Made by a program: the position numbers and the translations under genes
Part shown: piece after piece, positions 53,380 to 64,000 of the stretch
Layout of the letters: every line of letters starts with the position of its first letter
How positions within the stretch are numbered: the first letter of the stretch is position 1
NCBI RefSeq assembly: GCF_027943255.1
Contig: NC_072893.1
Location: 84,885,784 to 84,949,783 of the forward strand
DNA from: Anastrepha obliqua
Taxonomy: Eukaryota; Arthropoda; Insecta; Diptera; Tephritidae
DNA length: 64,000 bases
Reading direction: 5' to 3'
Notes under the pieces: model-generated
Databases searched by the model: none
Seen by the model: only the letters and a program-made list of their open reading frames with translations
What the model was told of the DNA's origin: nothing

Positions 53380-54845
53380 AAGGGTCTTTCAAAAAAGGCG
53401 CCTAGATGGTGTTTTAAAACAAAACATGTAGAAATTAGGTTTCAACATTTTTATTCAAACCATGGCTCTTAACAATTATAAGAGAAAACTAACATCATTT
53501 AAATATCCACAAAGAGCACGTCTACAGGCTGTCATACAAGGAATAAAATTTTCAAGGGCTCGCTCACCCATTATCGCATTGAGTTCTAGAGTCCCGATCC
53601 GATTGTTTTTCAGTTTTCGGATAGTTGTTAGCTTTTTCACACAGGCTTTGATTTTCAAAAAACCCCATAATATGTGGGCTAGTAGAGTTAGATCCTAAGC
53701 TCCAAGGGGCCGGTTTATGCCAGCATTACGTGAAATCAATCGACCGGGAACTTACCGTGTTGAGTGACTTGTGGCTTCATCCTGTTGAAAATAAAAGTCG
53801 TCTATATCCATTCCTTCAAGCCTAAGCTATAGCGTTGTCCATTGTCAGTAATAGCTCCTTCATTTTCATCTTCGAAGAAAAACCGACCAATTATTCCCCT
53901 AGCTTAAAAACCCAACCGAACAGCACAGCAATTTGGTTTCTTTACAAATCCATCCAGGGTGAATTGAGCCTTAACAAATCATTTTACGTGAAAAACCATC
54001 ATTAGCAGAAAGGACTGCAAGCAGTTGGTTGGACTGATGACGGATCACTTTCTGTGGGCGAAGCACATGGAAACGGTAGGCACCTCAGGCAGTGCACCCT
54101 TCCCAGCTTGTGAAGAGAAGGTTGGGACAGCGGTTCACTTTCTGTCCATCTGCCCCGCTTGAGGTCTTTGGCACTGATGTGTTAAGAAGCGACTAAGGTA
54201 GCTCTTTGGAACTAAAAGATGGACGGGTAGATTTAAAAATTAGAAGGGAATCCGAGTGTAGTACAATGGACTTAATGTTGTCTGAGTGCTATACTTGCTA
54301 GTTGTCCCGACAAAACAAAAAAAAAACAAAAATCATCATTTCACGAAATATCTAATTCTCGAAATATCTGCTTTGATTGGATTTTTTAAAACTGCAAATG
54401 CAAGTTCTTGTTTAAAATCCGCCACATATTTGATTAGTGAATGCCTTTTTGTTGAAAGCGTCGAGATATCGATGTTGAGGGTTGTGCAACCACACTTTGC
54501 GCTACACCAGCAATATTCTCAACATAACGTCCAGTTATTGGTCTAGCAGTCCTTCTTTTATCCTCGACAGAACCAGTTTCTTGAAACTTTTTCACCAAAC
54601 TTTGAATTGTCGACTCATTCAACGGACGCTTATTTCCACTAACAAAAACAGGAATTTCACGATACGTTATTCTTAGAGATGGACCATTTTCATAAAAAGT
54701 TTCAATCCTTTTAACGCGTTGTTCTATTGTATAAAATCGTACGTCTGCCTACTTGCAAATATCAAAGATGACATAAAAGGCGGTACTGTCTAGAAATTAC
54801 AAGTATTCACTGCTGACATCTAGGCGCCACTTTTGAAAAACCTTT
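53380..54845 (-). mobile_element. Tc1/mariner-type element with DUF4817-like transposase, broken
   Basis: Ends aagggtctttcaaaaaaggc (53380) and, on the other strand from 54845, aaaggtttttcaaaagtggc, both going on to gcctagatg, flanked by TA. The N-terminal part (minus, about 54720-54434) reads RVKRIETFYENG, PLNESTIQSLVKKFQETGSV, EDKRRTARPITGRYVENIAG and VAQSV. The C-terminal part (about 53860-53460) has a frayed FQQDEATSHSTR (second catalytic Asp) and ILWGFLKIKACVKKL. A LINE fragment (53990-54332) is inserted between. The second copy of the family is at 61205-61974. Confidence 0.85.
53990..54332 (+). pseudogene. poly(A)-type LINE 3' end, nested
   Basis: Reads a degenerate form of the C-terminal domain at 37250-37605: DHFLWAKHMETVGTSGSAPF then PACEEKVGTAVHFLSICPA. 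The shared 3' UTR follows (tacaatggacttaatgttgt, ctagttgtcccgacaa) and an A-rich tail (54313-54332). It is inserted in the transposon at 53380-54845. Confidence 0.75.
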
Positions 54846-54848
54846 TAT

Positions 54849-54996
54849 TAACACATGGACTGAAATGTCCCGGGCTTGTTAGGAAAATAACAAAAGTAGC
54901 ATCACTCTTGGCACAATAACTCACGAACTAATGAATAGATTATCATAAATTTTGCCATCTATGTGTTAGGCCCGGGACTTGTCAGCCCATGTGTTA
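54849..54996. mobile_element. 148-bp MITE
   Basis: Terminal inverted repeats of 27 bp with three mismatches: taacacatggactgaaatgt at 54849, partner taacacatgggctgacaagt on the opposite strand from 54996, both followed by cccgggc. It abuts the right end of the preceding transposon. No coding capacity. Confidence 0.75.
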
Positions 54997-56564
54997 GTAG
55001 AAAATTAAAAACTTTAAGTAAACAAAGTACAGACGCGAACCTCTTTCGTTATCTTTTTCAGCACGAATAACAAATTTGTTAAAAGTTGCTAGTATTACCT
55101 CTAGCAAGCTAAGCCATTATGAAACAATAACATGTAATTAACTTCTGGCATTGCAAATTTGTTTTTTTTACCTGTAATGTTGAAAAAAATATGGAATTAG
55201 AGTAGTTGGAGTATTTAGTAGAAGCGTACAATATTTTTGAGACACATTTCAATTACATTGTTCATTTGAGTTCACTAGAAAGCTGCACCCAACGCCTTAT
55301 TAACCCCCACTGCCCTTCCTTCATCTGTAATATTTCCACATACAAGCAAACTATTAAAAAATATATAACCATTTTACTTATCACTTTAAAAAACTTTAAT
55401 CAAAGCTGCTTTAATACAATTTTTTTACCTGTCAACTCCCCACTCATCGTAAAAGAGAGGAGTCAAGTGGCAGCTTTCTTCATTCAATCATTGATGGATT
55501 ATCACGCATTACCACATTACAGAGGTGCATGTAATTCTAATACAACATTCCGCTGAGCTTGTTAAATAGTTCAGCTGGTTAAGTTTCCGACATCAATTAA
55601 GTGTGATTAAACTTTTTCCTAACTGGCTTGATTTATTTAACTGTCTAACCCCCATTTAACATATTACGCCCGTCACTTCCAGGAAAGTCAAATTTTGTTT
55701 TATTTTGTGTTGTTCTGTTGGTACATCATTTAGGGCACATATTTGTTGGCTAAATTTATATGGCTTTGTCAAAAGTATTATTTTTATATTACTTTTTCAT
55801 ACTGCCTTGGCAATTCTGTTTGCTAGCCGCAAGCCATAAACGCCCGTTCTTTCTTAGTTTTGTTTTATTAATGTTTTGTGCGTTCACTTGCGTATCAATT
55901 AGTTTTTATTTGCTTTTGTTGTTAGCCCTGGGCTATTTTTGTCAGAAACATTTGTGGTGGTCATTGAACTTAATTGAAAAATAGTTAGCATACGGGAAAG
56001 GGATTATTCTGGACCGTAAACTCAACTAAAAACAAAACATCAAAGACAGGTAGAGAAAAGCGGTCACTGCTCTGTATGCATCAAAACGGCTAAATATTGT
56101 TGGTGTAGCAGATCATCAATCACTGCCAGTGCCATGTAGTCAGCAACGGCATCGTCTATCTCATATAACGATAGACCCAGAAAATATGCGTTTTCGATGG
56201 GTTAGGTCCAGGGGTGGAGGGGTGCCAGATGAGTGGGTTAACGAGAGCATGTGAAGAACTGGTTAGTAGCATACCAAGTCCCTTCACTTGTCAGACATAT
56301 ATGTATATATTGCATATTTCGAGATCGATTCTGAATGGGTAGGAGTTTAGCTTGCTACAATATCCAGAACGCTATTAAGCTTAAGTTACGCGGGTATCAC
56401 GAGGTAGCTGAAACTCAATAGTTGGTGGTTGGACTCCAATGATGGCATTAGGGGGTCAGGAGTCTCGAAAGATGGTAAGAGACTCCCGATGAATGTCTGA
56501 CTGTAAGCCGTACGCTCCAGTGGTTCTAGTCGTGCTCCATAGCTAAATAATTTCGCTTAGTATA
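54997..56564. other. no gene seen
   Basis: AT-rich. The frame at 55760-55984 is strongly hydrophobic (LLLLLALGY, FFILPWQFCLLA) but has no splice or family support, and I checked it as a possible TM6-TM7 exon without success. 56050-56560 is less AT-rich and may be the 5' part of the LINE that follows. Confidence 0.4.
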
Positions 56565-57905
56565 CTCGCGTACACTGCGGTTATGAGCTTTATCCTCTTC
56601 TACGGGGTCACTGTTTGATGACCAACGTTGGAAAATATTGTAAACAAGGAAAAAATGGAAGGGGTACAAAGAGCAGCATCCATACTATCACAGGGGTGCT
56701 GCCTACCCCAAACAAGGCTCTTGAGGCCCTATTAGATCTTCATAGACATCAAGTGAAAACTCCGGGCTAATTAAAATTCCAGCAGACTAAATGTACGCCT
56801 ACCATACAAAGATTTCAAATTTGGTAACACACAGAGAGCCAGGTCGCTCTGTTCTACAATTCTGTTTTTTTTTTGCAGAAAGGTGGGAATGGTGCAACGT
56901 TAAAGACCTTGACTCAGGGTTAGCGGCTATCTTCACTGTTAGCTCAAGACTAAATAACTGGTTCTGATATGTATTTAAAGAAACAACACCGAGCAATGCG
57001 AACAAATGATAGCACAGCGGGAGAAATATAATTTTCTATTTTTTTTTTACTTTTGCTGAATGCTGAAGGTGCATGCGTTGACAATACTCCTGCTCGGAAA
57101 ACATGCTTACGGTTATTTACCGATGGCTCAAAGCTTGACGATAAAGTTGGCTTTGGCGTCTACTGTAAGCAACCAGATGTAAGCGTTTCGGCTGGTCCTC
57201 CTAATCACTCTAGTGTATTTGAAGCTCAAACTCTAGCTATTAATGAAGTAGCTGTCCAGTTAGGAAAATATGTGACTACCTTTCGAGAATCCTGTCAACC
57301 GGTAATTAAATTTCTTTTTGGGGTTATAAGTAATTCCGTCATTTCCCGCATTGCACCAGGGAAATGTAAGGCACACAAATTAGCGAGGGAGATTACTACC
57401 CTTCCCAATCTACAAACTACGTAGTGCAAGTATCATTGTCACTTCAACCACCATGAGATGCTATACAAAAAATTTAGCCTCAATGGAACGTCAGGCGCTC
57501 AAAGGCACTACTTAATCGGTCAAGGAAAAATGTCTCTGTTAGTTGCTTTAACCACAGGCCACTGTCTCCTAGGTCGACATGCGCAAAGATAGAACGTATC
57601 TCACTTCGACTATTGCAGAAACTGCACGAATGAGGAAGAGGAAGAGTCCTTCAGACATCTCCTCCGTTATTGTCCCACGTGACATGCCACTAGGTTTATA
57701 TACTCGTATCTTGGCTTATCGTTTCTAAATTATACTGGTGGCCTTAGGGATATAAGTACCAACCAAATTAATGGGTCTGCACTTAAAACTAAATGTTTGA
57801 ACGAGGAGTGCCAGATAAACTGCTACTCTGGTATCACAGTGAATCGGCAACGGTCTAAGTGAGTTGGTTTAAAGCCCGACGGCCACTTCTACCTACCTAC
57901 TTACC
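56565..57905 (+). pseudogene. R1/I-like LINE: RT thumb, RNase H, C-terminus
   Basis: Frayed thumb at 56670-56730 (GVQRAASILSQGCCLPQTR...). The RNase H domain at 57100-57410 reads CLRLFTDGSKLDDKVGFGVY, NHSSVFEAQTLAINEVA and a degenerate final helix KCKAHKLAREI. Then come LTTGHCLLGRHA at about 57555 and a CRNCTNEEEEESFRHLL Cys/His motif with RYCP. A deletion removes the second RNase H Asp block. The 3' end is near ctacctacctacttacc. Non-functional. Confidence 0.8.
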
Positions 57906-58287
57906 TTCAACCATTACCCCCAAATGACAGCGTTGTACCCTTGAAATTTGTTTAGATATTTTTCTTACTTAAAATCAGTTTTTATTTATTTACTTTTTTG
58001 AAGTGAAAACTTCTTTAGAATCGTTGGGAGTGATTTGAGAAAAAGTGAAACGAAAAAGCGACACCAAAATGAAATGAAAATGCTTTATTACCAGGCACAC
58101 AGAAGGATGGCATAAGCAAATTTAAATTTGTGAATTTATATATGTATGTATATATGCGGATATATGTATATATGTTGTGTGTATGTACATATGTGCCTCG
58201 CCACAGCAAAACATACGGTAAAATTTCTCAAGAAATCCAGCGCGCATTCATAGGCACAGCGCACATTCATAGGCACAGCATTGCATG
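57906..58287. repeat. dispersed repeat (58075-58200) and 19-bp duplication
   Basis: 58075-58200 is the inverse of the repeat at 2590-2695 (ccaggcacacagaaggatgg, ataagcaaatttaaatttgt, gaatttatatatgtatgtat). 58242-58279 is a 19-bp unit, gcgcattcataggcacagc, present twice with one difference. Otherwise non-coding. Confidence 0.6.
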
Positions 58288-58725
58288 TACAGTAGGGCGG
58301 GTCGATTTAAAAATCGCTCATTGCTCTATGAAAATCGTATTCTAGGGATCAAAATAAGAAACTTTGCCGAAGGAACCATACCTCTAAAACGAGTTCTGAT
58401 GTCCCCCAATTTCAAAATATCACCATTTTTGGCCTTTACATGAAAAAATCAGCTAAATGGCTATGTTTTTTCTTTATTTTTATTTATTTATAATATTATC
58501 TATTTTTTCTCTTAAGAAATTTATTTAGTCAGAACATATGTAAATGAATGAATGTGAGTTATAGAAAAGAAACTAAAAAGTTCGATCCATATTGGGGGAC
58601 ATCAGAAATCGCTTTAGAGGTATGGTTCCTTCGGCAAAATTTCTTATTCTGATCCCTAGAATATGATTTTCACAGACCAATGGGCGATTTTTTTACCTTC
58701 CCACAAATCGACCCGGCCTATTGTA
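58288..58725. mobile_element. foldback element with ~130-bp inverted repeats
   Basis: 438 bp starting tacagtagggcgggtcgatt and ending in its inverse (aatcgacccggcctattgta). Matching arms (58288-58417 and 58605-58725) share agggatcaaaataagaaact / agggatcagaataagaaatt and 'gccgaaggaaccatacctct', then 'tctgatgtcccccaat'. The loop is about 180 bp and AT-rich. No transposase. By flanking TA it may be a Tc1/mariner-dependent MITE, but that is inference. Confidence 0.85.
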
Positions 58726-60585
58726 CAGTAACCTTGAACAGGCAGCTGCGGTTGTCGAGCATTTAGAAACATATATTTACATACATATATGGGTGCAAAC
58801 ATATTTACGGAGCCGCGGGCACTCGACTTGACAAAAATTGAATATTGGCAAATAATTCTACGCGAAATATTCCACTATTGACTATTTTCGAATTGTCGAG
58901 AAAATTAGCATATTGACGGCTCGTTTTATGAATGCAAGTACTTGCTCTTAGAACTATGAGCTCGAATTTATAAATCAATTTTTTGACGATGAGTTTTTGT
59001 TGCACAGTACAATAGTTGAAACTGTTCAGCGCTATGGCAACTAGGATGATGGCCGCTACGCCTGCGCCTATTAATGCATTTTGTTCTTGTAGTCGCTAGG
59101 CATAGAATTTTAGCTTTGGACGACATATGCATTTACAGGAATAAAGTGAGTGGCCTGTGTGTGCGGTTGTATGTAGATGCATATGTGTATATTAATAAGC
59201 ATTGTTTTGCTGGAAGTTCAGAACACAAATATGTATGTACGTACATAGGCTAGGCCATAGTATAGCATACATACATATGTATAAAAAATTCAAACCAAGC
59301 GTCCTACGAATGTTTGTGTGTATGTTAGTACGTCTGTGTAATATACGCGCTACGACGCTCTTAATAGCAACCGCGTGTGCTGTATTGCGCCCGTATTTTT
59401 ATATTCGTAAATATTTTCATTCTTAAATGTTTACCGCAATTATGCCGAAAAATAATGCAGAAAAGTGTCGTGAATATCGACAGAAAAAAACAACAATTGA
59501 CACGGTATTTCAAAGATATGTTGAAAACATCAAAACCAAAGCATTTGTATCATATTTTAGCTATCATAAGCCACTCATATCATTTGTTGAAATTGAAAAC
59601 ATTGAGGATGAATAAAATATGAACTTTATAGCAATATTCGCCTTCGTCTCATTCTCTCTCAGTTTGTTTTACGGAAGGTTTCACTTCTATCGCGTCTAAC
59701 CGTTAGACTGGTATTTTTTTTTATTTCAGTTTTTTCCACCTTTTATTTTAGAAATTGCTTTATTAAAGGAGGTTTTTCACCTATAAAGTAAAAGTCAAAC
59801 ATAATAATAAAAGAGGGAAAATTCATTTAGCTTGAGTTGTGAAAATTTTGGAACTAGTCAATTTCATTATTATTGGAATTTTATTGTGAAGCGCAAAAAA
59901 TATTTAAATAAATACAATACATATTAAATTTTCAGAGTTGACTAAGCAGAATTCAATTGTTTGTTGCGCGTTTCCATTTTGGCGCATGTAATTCACCACC
60001 ACATTTACAAACGGAAATAATAAATTAACAATGTGACATTCGACTGAAAGGAGCGTATCTGGAAACGCCCTTTATTTGGCCGTTTTATAAAAATATTTCC
60101 ACTTATTTTTGTACTTATTCTTATTTATTGCGTCAGAGAAAATAAAAATATGATTCATTTTTGTATTATTCAAAGCGCGTCCTTGCATATGCAACGCCCT
60201 TTGTGCCCATTAGCGGCAGTGCATCACTGCTGCCCACTCACTATTTATATTACATCCAGCATTTGTAGACAATGCAATAATAAGTTTTTTTTGTTTTGAT
60301 TTCATATATCAATATATACAAACGCAAGTCTATTGAATATTTGCAAAATGCGCTTTTTTTGTAATTACTTTATATTGCGATCACTTTGGTCAATGTTTCG
60401 GCCGACAAACCGGGGATTGGCTTTCAATTTTAGAGTTATTGGTCATACTTTAAACTTTAAATAGGCCCATGAATGCCAGTTAAAAACGGCATTATTCAAT
60501 ATTAGTTGCTCTGAGAAAAATATTTGTAATAAATTGATTGTTAATCGAGGTTTATTACAAGTAATGTCATCTTGTTTATAGGATT
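58726..60585. other. no clear gene; one small ORF
   Basis: AT-rich with 'tatgtatgtacgtacat' microsatellite-like patches (59225-59285). The only notable frame is the small ORF at 59442-59615, listed separately. Confidence 0.4.
59442..59615 (+). other. small ORF starting MPKNNAEKCREYRQ
   Basis: 57 codons from the ATG at 59442. The opening MPKNNAEKCREYRQKK resembles a short basic motif ('AERCREYR') that I have seen at the start of some insect transposon-linked proteins. The rest (FVSYFSYHKPLISF, EIENIEDE) is unfamiliar. It could be the first exon of a transposon or host gene, or chance. Confidence 0.25.
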
Positions 60586-61010
60586 TTAACAACCCATGCC
60601 ATTTTCACGAGCAAATATCGTATGTTTCGGAGAGAGCTTCGAGGAATGTCTGATTAATAGAACGACATAGACTCGGGGATGTTGAGACTCCTTCACACTT
60701 GCTCGTATGGCTTCAATATTATTTTTAACAGAACGTCTTGATCGTGCGTGAATGCCCACTTTGATTACCAAAACTTACAAATTTTGTGATCTCAAGTGAT
60801 ATCACCTAGGTAGACTTTTCACTTCGCGTTTTTTTTTTGCGAAACGCACTTTTAGTTTTTATACTTGGTGTTTTTAATGCACCGCTAAATAATTTCAGCA
60901 CGTTCTTTCGGAGAGTACTGTATAAATCTCTATTGACTAACGCTTTCAGCGCAGTATGACGTTTATCAATCTGATAGCCATGTCAAAAGTCAAATGGTTG
61001 CCTGATACCC
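60586..61010 (-). pseudogene. Tc1/mariner-type transposase N-terminal fragment
   Basis: Minus frame 60771-60586: RSRRSVKNNIEAIRASVKES followed by QHPRVYVVLLIRHSSKLSPK, a decayed form of the helix-turn-helix region '..RS.ENI.AVR.SV.ESP..S.RRRSQ.LGIS'. The right flank at about 61018 begins (minus) tggttggccatttcaagtg, a plausible element end. The catalytic domain is missing. Confidence 0.6.
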
Positions 61011-61204
61011 ACACTTGAAATGGCCAACCATGTATTTTTCTTCTATTCCATTAATGCTAAAAATAACCAACGCAGCTCATCTTTACTCAAAAGTAAATGA
61101 AAATATTTACAACAAATCAGCCTGGAAGTGCTTTTATTCTTCGAAATCTTTTCATTTACAAAGTCGATCTGCTTTTCTGAAAAGGTCAGAAATATTTCAT
61201 TTTT
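61011..61204. other. no gene seen
   Basis: Unassigned AT-rich spacer. Confidence 0.3.
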
Positions 61205-61974
61205 TTATAACGCATGTCATTAGTGAAGAGTGTTTCAAAAATGACACCAGCTGTAGTTGTAAAATAAAACATGTGAAAATTTAGATTCCTTCGGGCTTCA
61301 CTATCTTTAACCAAAATACGGCAACGGTTCAGCAACTCTTTACGCTACAGCAGAAATATTCTCAACAGAAGGCCAGTTTTTGGTTTGTCAGTTCTTTTTC
61401 TATCCTCGAAGAACCAGTTTTTTCATTTTTTTTCACCAACTTTTGAATTTTTGACTCATTGGGATGATTATTTCCACCAAAACAATCACGAAGTTTGTGA
61501 TATTGTTGTGATGAAAAACAAAAATAATTAACGCGTGTTAGGTGCTTGGCCGACCTCCTCATACTATTGTGATGTGCGTCTTGATGTTGTTCCACAAATG
61601 GAGGCACCTATAATTTCAAGCCGACTCCGATCGTCACATGGTTTTTATGTGGAACTTTTTTTATGGAAGAAATGCACTCGGAGGCTTGCCGAGCGGTGAC
61701 CGCTATTAGAAAACAACTTTTTTCTATCATTTTGCTATTTTATGCACGGACTTTCGAACCTACGCCCTCCCAATTGGTAGTCACGAACGTACGCATTCGG
61801 CTACGGTGGTCGGCGTCCTTTTCAAAAAAAAAACTTTCAATAATTTTAACGCGTTGGTCTATTGTGTAAAATTGTGCATCTGTCTACTTGACAAATGACA
61901 AAGATGACACAAAAGGCGTAACTGCTTAGAAACTATACCACTGACATCTAGGCGACACTTTTGAAAGACCCTTT
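61205..61974 (-). mobile_element. second copy of the 53380 transposon, interrupted by a SINE
   Basis: Right end, on the minus strand: aaagggtctttcaaaagtgt then cgcctagatgtcag, as at 54845. The left end is decayed (gaagagtgtttcaaaaatga). The transposase N-terminus is split: DQRVKIIESFF at 61860-61825, then after the SINE QQYHKLRDCFGGNNHPNESK and IQKLVKKNEKTGS (61500-61400). The catalytic part is deleted. Confidence 0.8.
61526..61818 (-). mobile_element. tRNA-derived SINE inserted in a DNA transposon
   Basis: Full-length, diverged copy. Its 3' end is 'aattaacgcgtgttaggtgc' and its body has tgttccacaaatggaggcac and agccgactccgatcgtcaca-like sequence. Its head on the minus strand is tagccgaatgcgtacgttcg (A-box) and aggttcgaaagtccg (B-box). 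Inserted in the N-terminal coding region of the transposon at 61205-61974. Confidence 0.85.
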
Positions 61975-62979
61975 ATATTAACAACAAAATAAATAGCAAA
62001 ACTGTAAAGCAGTAAAGCAGCGCAGTCTCTCATGAAAGCTTTGTTCGAAAGCATGTAAAAAGAATTGCATGGAAAAAGTTGTTTTTCTATTTATTTACTA
62101 AGCCGATTCTTAGCACTTGATCGTCATGGTGAGCCACCCGTGCGTATGAGTATGAGTACTATATAGAATATTGCCACTATATTGATGTAGTAAAGGTGGC
62201 GCATGTAAGACCTTTGTGCACACACACTTACATTCATATACATATTGTATACGCTTCAACTTGTTTTGTAATTTTCTTTTCTTCGTTTTATGATTATTTT
62301 TCCCCCACAAATCATTTCTCCAAATGGTTTCTTTTGAAATACTGGTAATGAAAAAGGTTAGAGATTTCTTTTCACTTCTTCAAATTGTCATCGCTATCAC
62401 ATACGATTGTGCGATATTTAAATCAGGATATTAACAACGTTTAATTGTATGGCTTCCACAGCTATAAATTTGCCATGGTTGGCGTAACTATGATACGAAA
62501 AGTTAAAAAATGATAATATGAAAAAATACTTGAATGTAAATATAATTAGATACAAGGTTGAAATGAAACAATTGATCTGGCATACATTTTACTGAAAGCA
62601 GTAGTGGCTGGGCTTGGTTTGGCCCACCGTAATGCATATGGGACATTACATATGACCGTGAACTTTTGAATTTCAGATTTTGTTGCTACTTTGTGATTTT
62701 TCTATTTGGCGTGTATTTATAGGCAGGGACGATGGTTTTGCAAATTTTAAAGTTGCAAGTTATAGTATTTCTTATGAAACTTTTGTGTCAACTGTTTTTT
62801 AACTCGAAATCTATTTATCCTAACAAATTGAGGCCTGTCAGTATACCTACGATAGTTCTGCTTTCCTTTCTAGTCAGGGCTAGTACGAATCTAGCGTATT
62901 TATCTGCATTCTGTGTACACATAAAGAAATCAATTATTTTTACGTAAAAATTTTGCGCAAATCGCTTAAAACTGTGTAA
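61975..62979. other. no gene seen
   Basis: AT-rich. Small frames at 62110-62310 and 62732-62947 have no recognisable domain. Confidence 0.4.
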
Positions 62980-63672
62980 GAGTACCCAGTGGTCTAGAGC
63001 ACGAAAATTTCACCTATTTTCACGATTTCTTTTTTGCCATTAAAAATTTAAAAAACGATGTTTCAACTTTCCGGGCTTATTAGCACGTTTATTGAGCATC
63101 CAATATTTATTATTATAAAAATGCCGCTGAAGATGACCCTCTCGAAAAATCGAACCCGGACGGCGAAGATGATTTCGAGACTTCTACTCATCTGAAACAC
63201 AAAATTCAAGAAGATTTTTAGTCAGAAAGTGTGCAGTTATGGTCGGAACTAGAATATATGGAAAAAATGGACAATTGACAAAATGGCGCACTTTTGAGTT
63301 CGTAAAATCGGGTTTTTTCACTAGTTTTTTAGTTTAAAAAATAGGAAATTATTTAAATAAAATTATGATTCTAGTTCCGACGATAGCGATATATGTTGTG
63401 AACAACATATCCAAATTTCAAGTGATTCGGTTCAATAGTTTTTTATTTTCATCCCCGCCGTGCCGAAAGAAGTCGTTTCGAGATAAATGAGTTTAAAGTT
63501 TAAGGTACAGGAGCGCGCGGACCGCTCTCTACCTAGCTAATGGGCTGTAGAAGCTATAATATTGGGAATTTCCGCATGAAAATTTCACAGTATATTCTTA
63601 AGGTACTACACTTTCGAAATATCGAAAAAAGAAAAACATAATTTTTGGAAATTTCTAGACCACCGGGTCCCC
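62980..63672 (+). mobile_element. TTAA-flanked MITE, copy C (longest)
   Basis: 693 bp. The right end on the opposite strand is ggggacccggtggtctagaa, next to TTAA at 63673-63676. The left end is gagtacccagtggtctagag next to gtaa (a mutated TTAA). It contains all blocks seen in copies A and B, including atgttgt-ga-acaacat (63393-63408) and gggctgtagaagctataata. It carries an extra segment (aggagcgcgcggaccgctct, then ctacctag) absent from copy A. It is inserted in a mariner transposase gene on its right side. Confidence 0.82.
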
Positions 63673-63676
63673 TTAA

Positions 63677-63905
63677 TGGTCGATCTTTAGCTCCTGGGCG
63701 ATGCTACGACTACTAACATGCCCGTCAACTTTTATTATATCGGTGATTTTATGAACATTTTCGACATTTTCATTAAAACCAAAAATGCCTGCATGGAATC
63801 GATGAAATTGCACGTAATTAGCTGTTATAATATATTTCAATAAAGGCTTACATTTTATCAAAAAACAATTGTAAACAATACCGAATTTTCTTTTTGTTGG
63901 CTCCC
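63677..63905 (-). pseudogene. mariner transposase N-terminus cut by MITE C
   Basis: Minus frame 63861-63673: FGFNENVENVHKITDIIKVD then GHVSSRSIAQELKIDH, the helix-turn-helix of a mariner transposase (usually ..KITEIIE.D.HVSS.SIAQELKI.HKTV). It stops exactly at the MITE end, and the downstream catalytic part is not found on the other side of the MITE. Confidence 0.8.
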
Positions 63906-64000
63906 ATTGTTAACACCCTGTAACCCACAACTGAATGGAAGAAACAAAAAATAGGAAAATCATTTTTTTAGTGTAAAATGTTACCTTGACAACGAACATA

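Noticed and set aside
55760..55984. Hydrophobic ORF as a possible TM6-TM7 exon of the receptor
   Set aside because: It lacks the conserved TM6 CW.P and TM7 NP..Y blocks and has no matching phase-1 acceptor. The hydrophobicity reflects T-rich DNA.
62732..62947. 71-codon ORF near the right end
   Set aside because: No domain, poor composition and no support from context; treated as chance.

Overview
The window looks like intronic DNA of a large, AT-rich, transposon-bloated genome of a higher dipteran. A tephritid-like fruit fly is my best guess. I infer this from an insect-type sulfakinin/cholecystokinin-like receptor gene, abundant mariner elements, non-LTR retrotransposons with RNase H, a tRNA-derived SINE, and a Copia element whose primer site matches a Drosophila-type initiator tRNA. 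I could not run a database search, so the taxon is inference.

Host gene: I find only two convincing host coding segments, both on the + strand. They are internal exons of one G-protein-coupled receptor, at 18961-19161 (end of TM3, ERY motif, TM4) and 30388-30873 (second extracellular loop, TM5, start of the third intracellular loop). Both exons have proper splice sites and phase-1 junctions that agree. The intron between them is 11.2 kb. TM1-TM2 and TM6-TM7 were not found, so the gene probably extends beyond both edges and most of the window is its introns.

Layout: 1-18.9 kb is the upstream intron or flank. It holds LINE fragments (0.75, 6.6, 15.3 kb), SINE pieces, a decayed Tc1/mariner (4.5-5.7 kb), two copies of one mariner family (9.6 and 12.6 kb), short MITEs, and a TTAA-flanked MITE pair with signs of an inversion (16.8-18.5 kb). 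The intron at 19.2-30.4 kb contains a triple nest: a LINE split by a piggyBac-like element, which is split by a Helitron. It also contains mariner relics and a LINE split by an RTE element. From 30.9 kb to the end there are more LINEs, mariners and SINEs, and a structurally complete Copia retrotransposon (46605-51176) with identical LTRs, inserted into a SINE. The last 10 kb carry foldback and MITE elements and nested DNA transposons.

The elements do not form a pathway. They are independent insertions, and their nesting gives relative ages: the Copia insertion is the youngest, and the LINE and mariner fragments are mostly old and broken. I saw no tRNA gene, rRNA gene or CRISPR array. The most rewarding items are the receptor exons, the intact Copia with an unusually long primer-binding site, the TTAA MITE family with its apparent recombination-driven inversion, and the nested piggyBac/Helitron locus.
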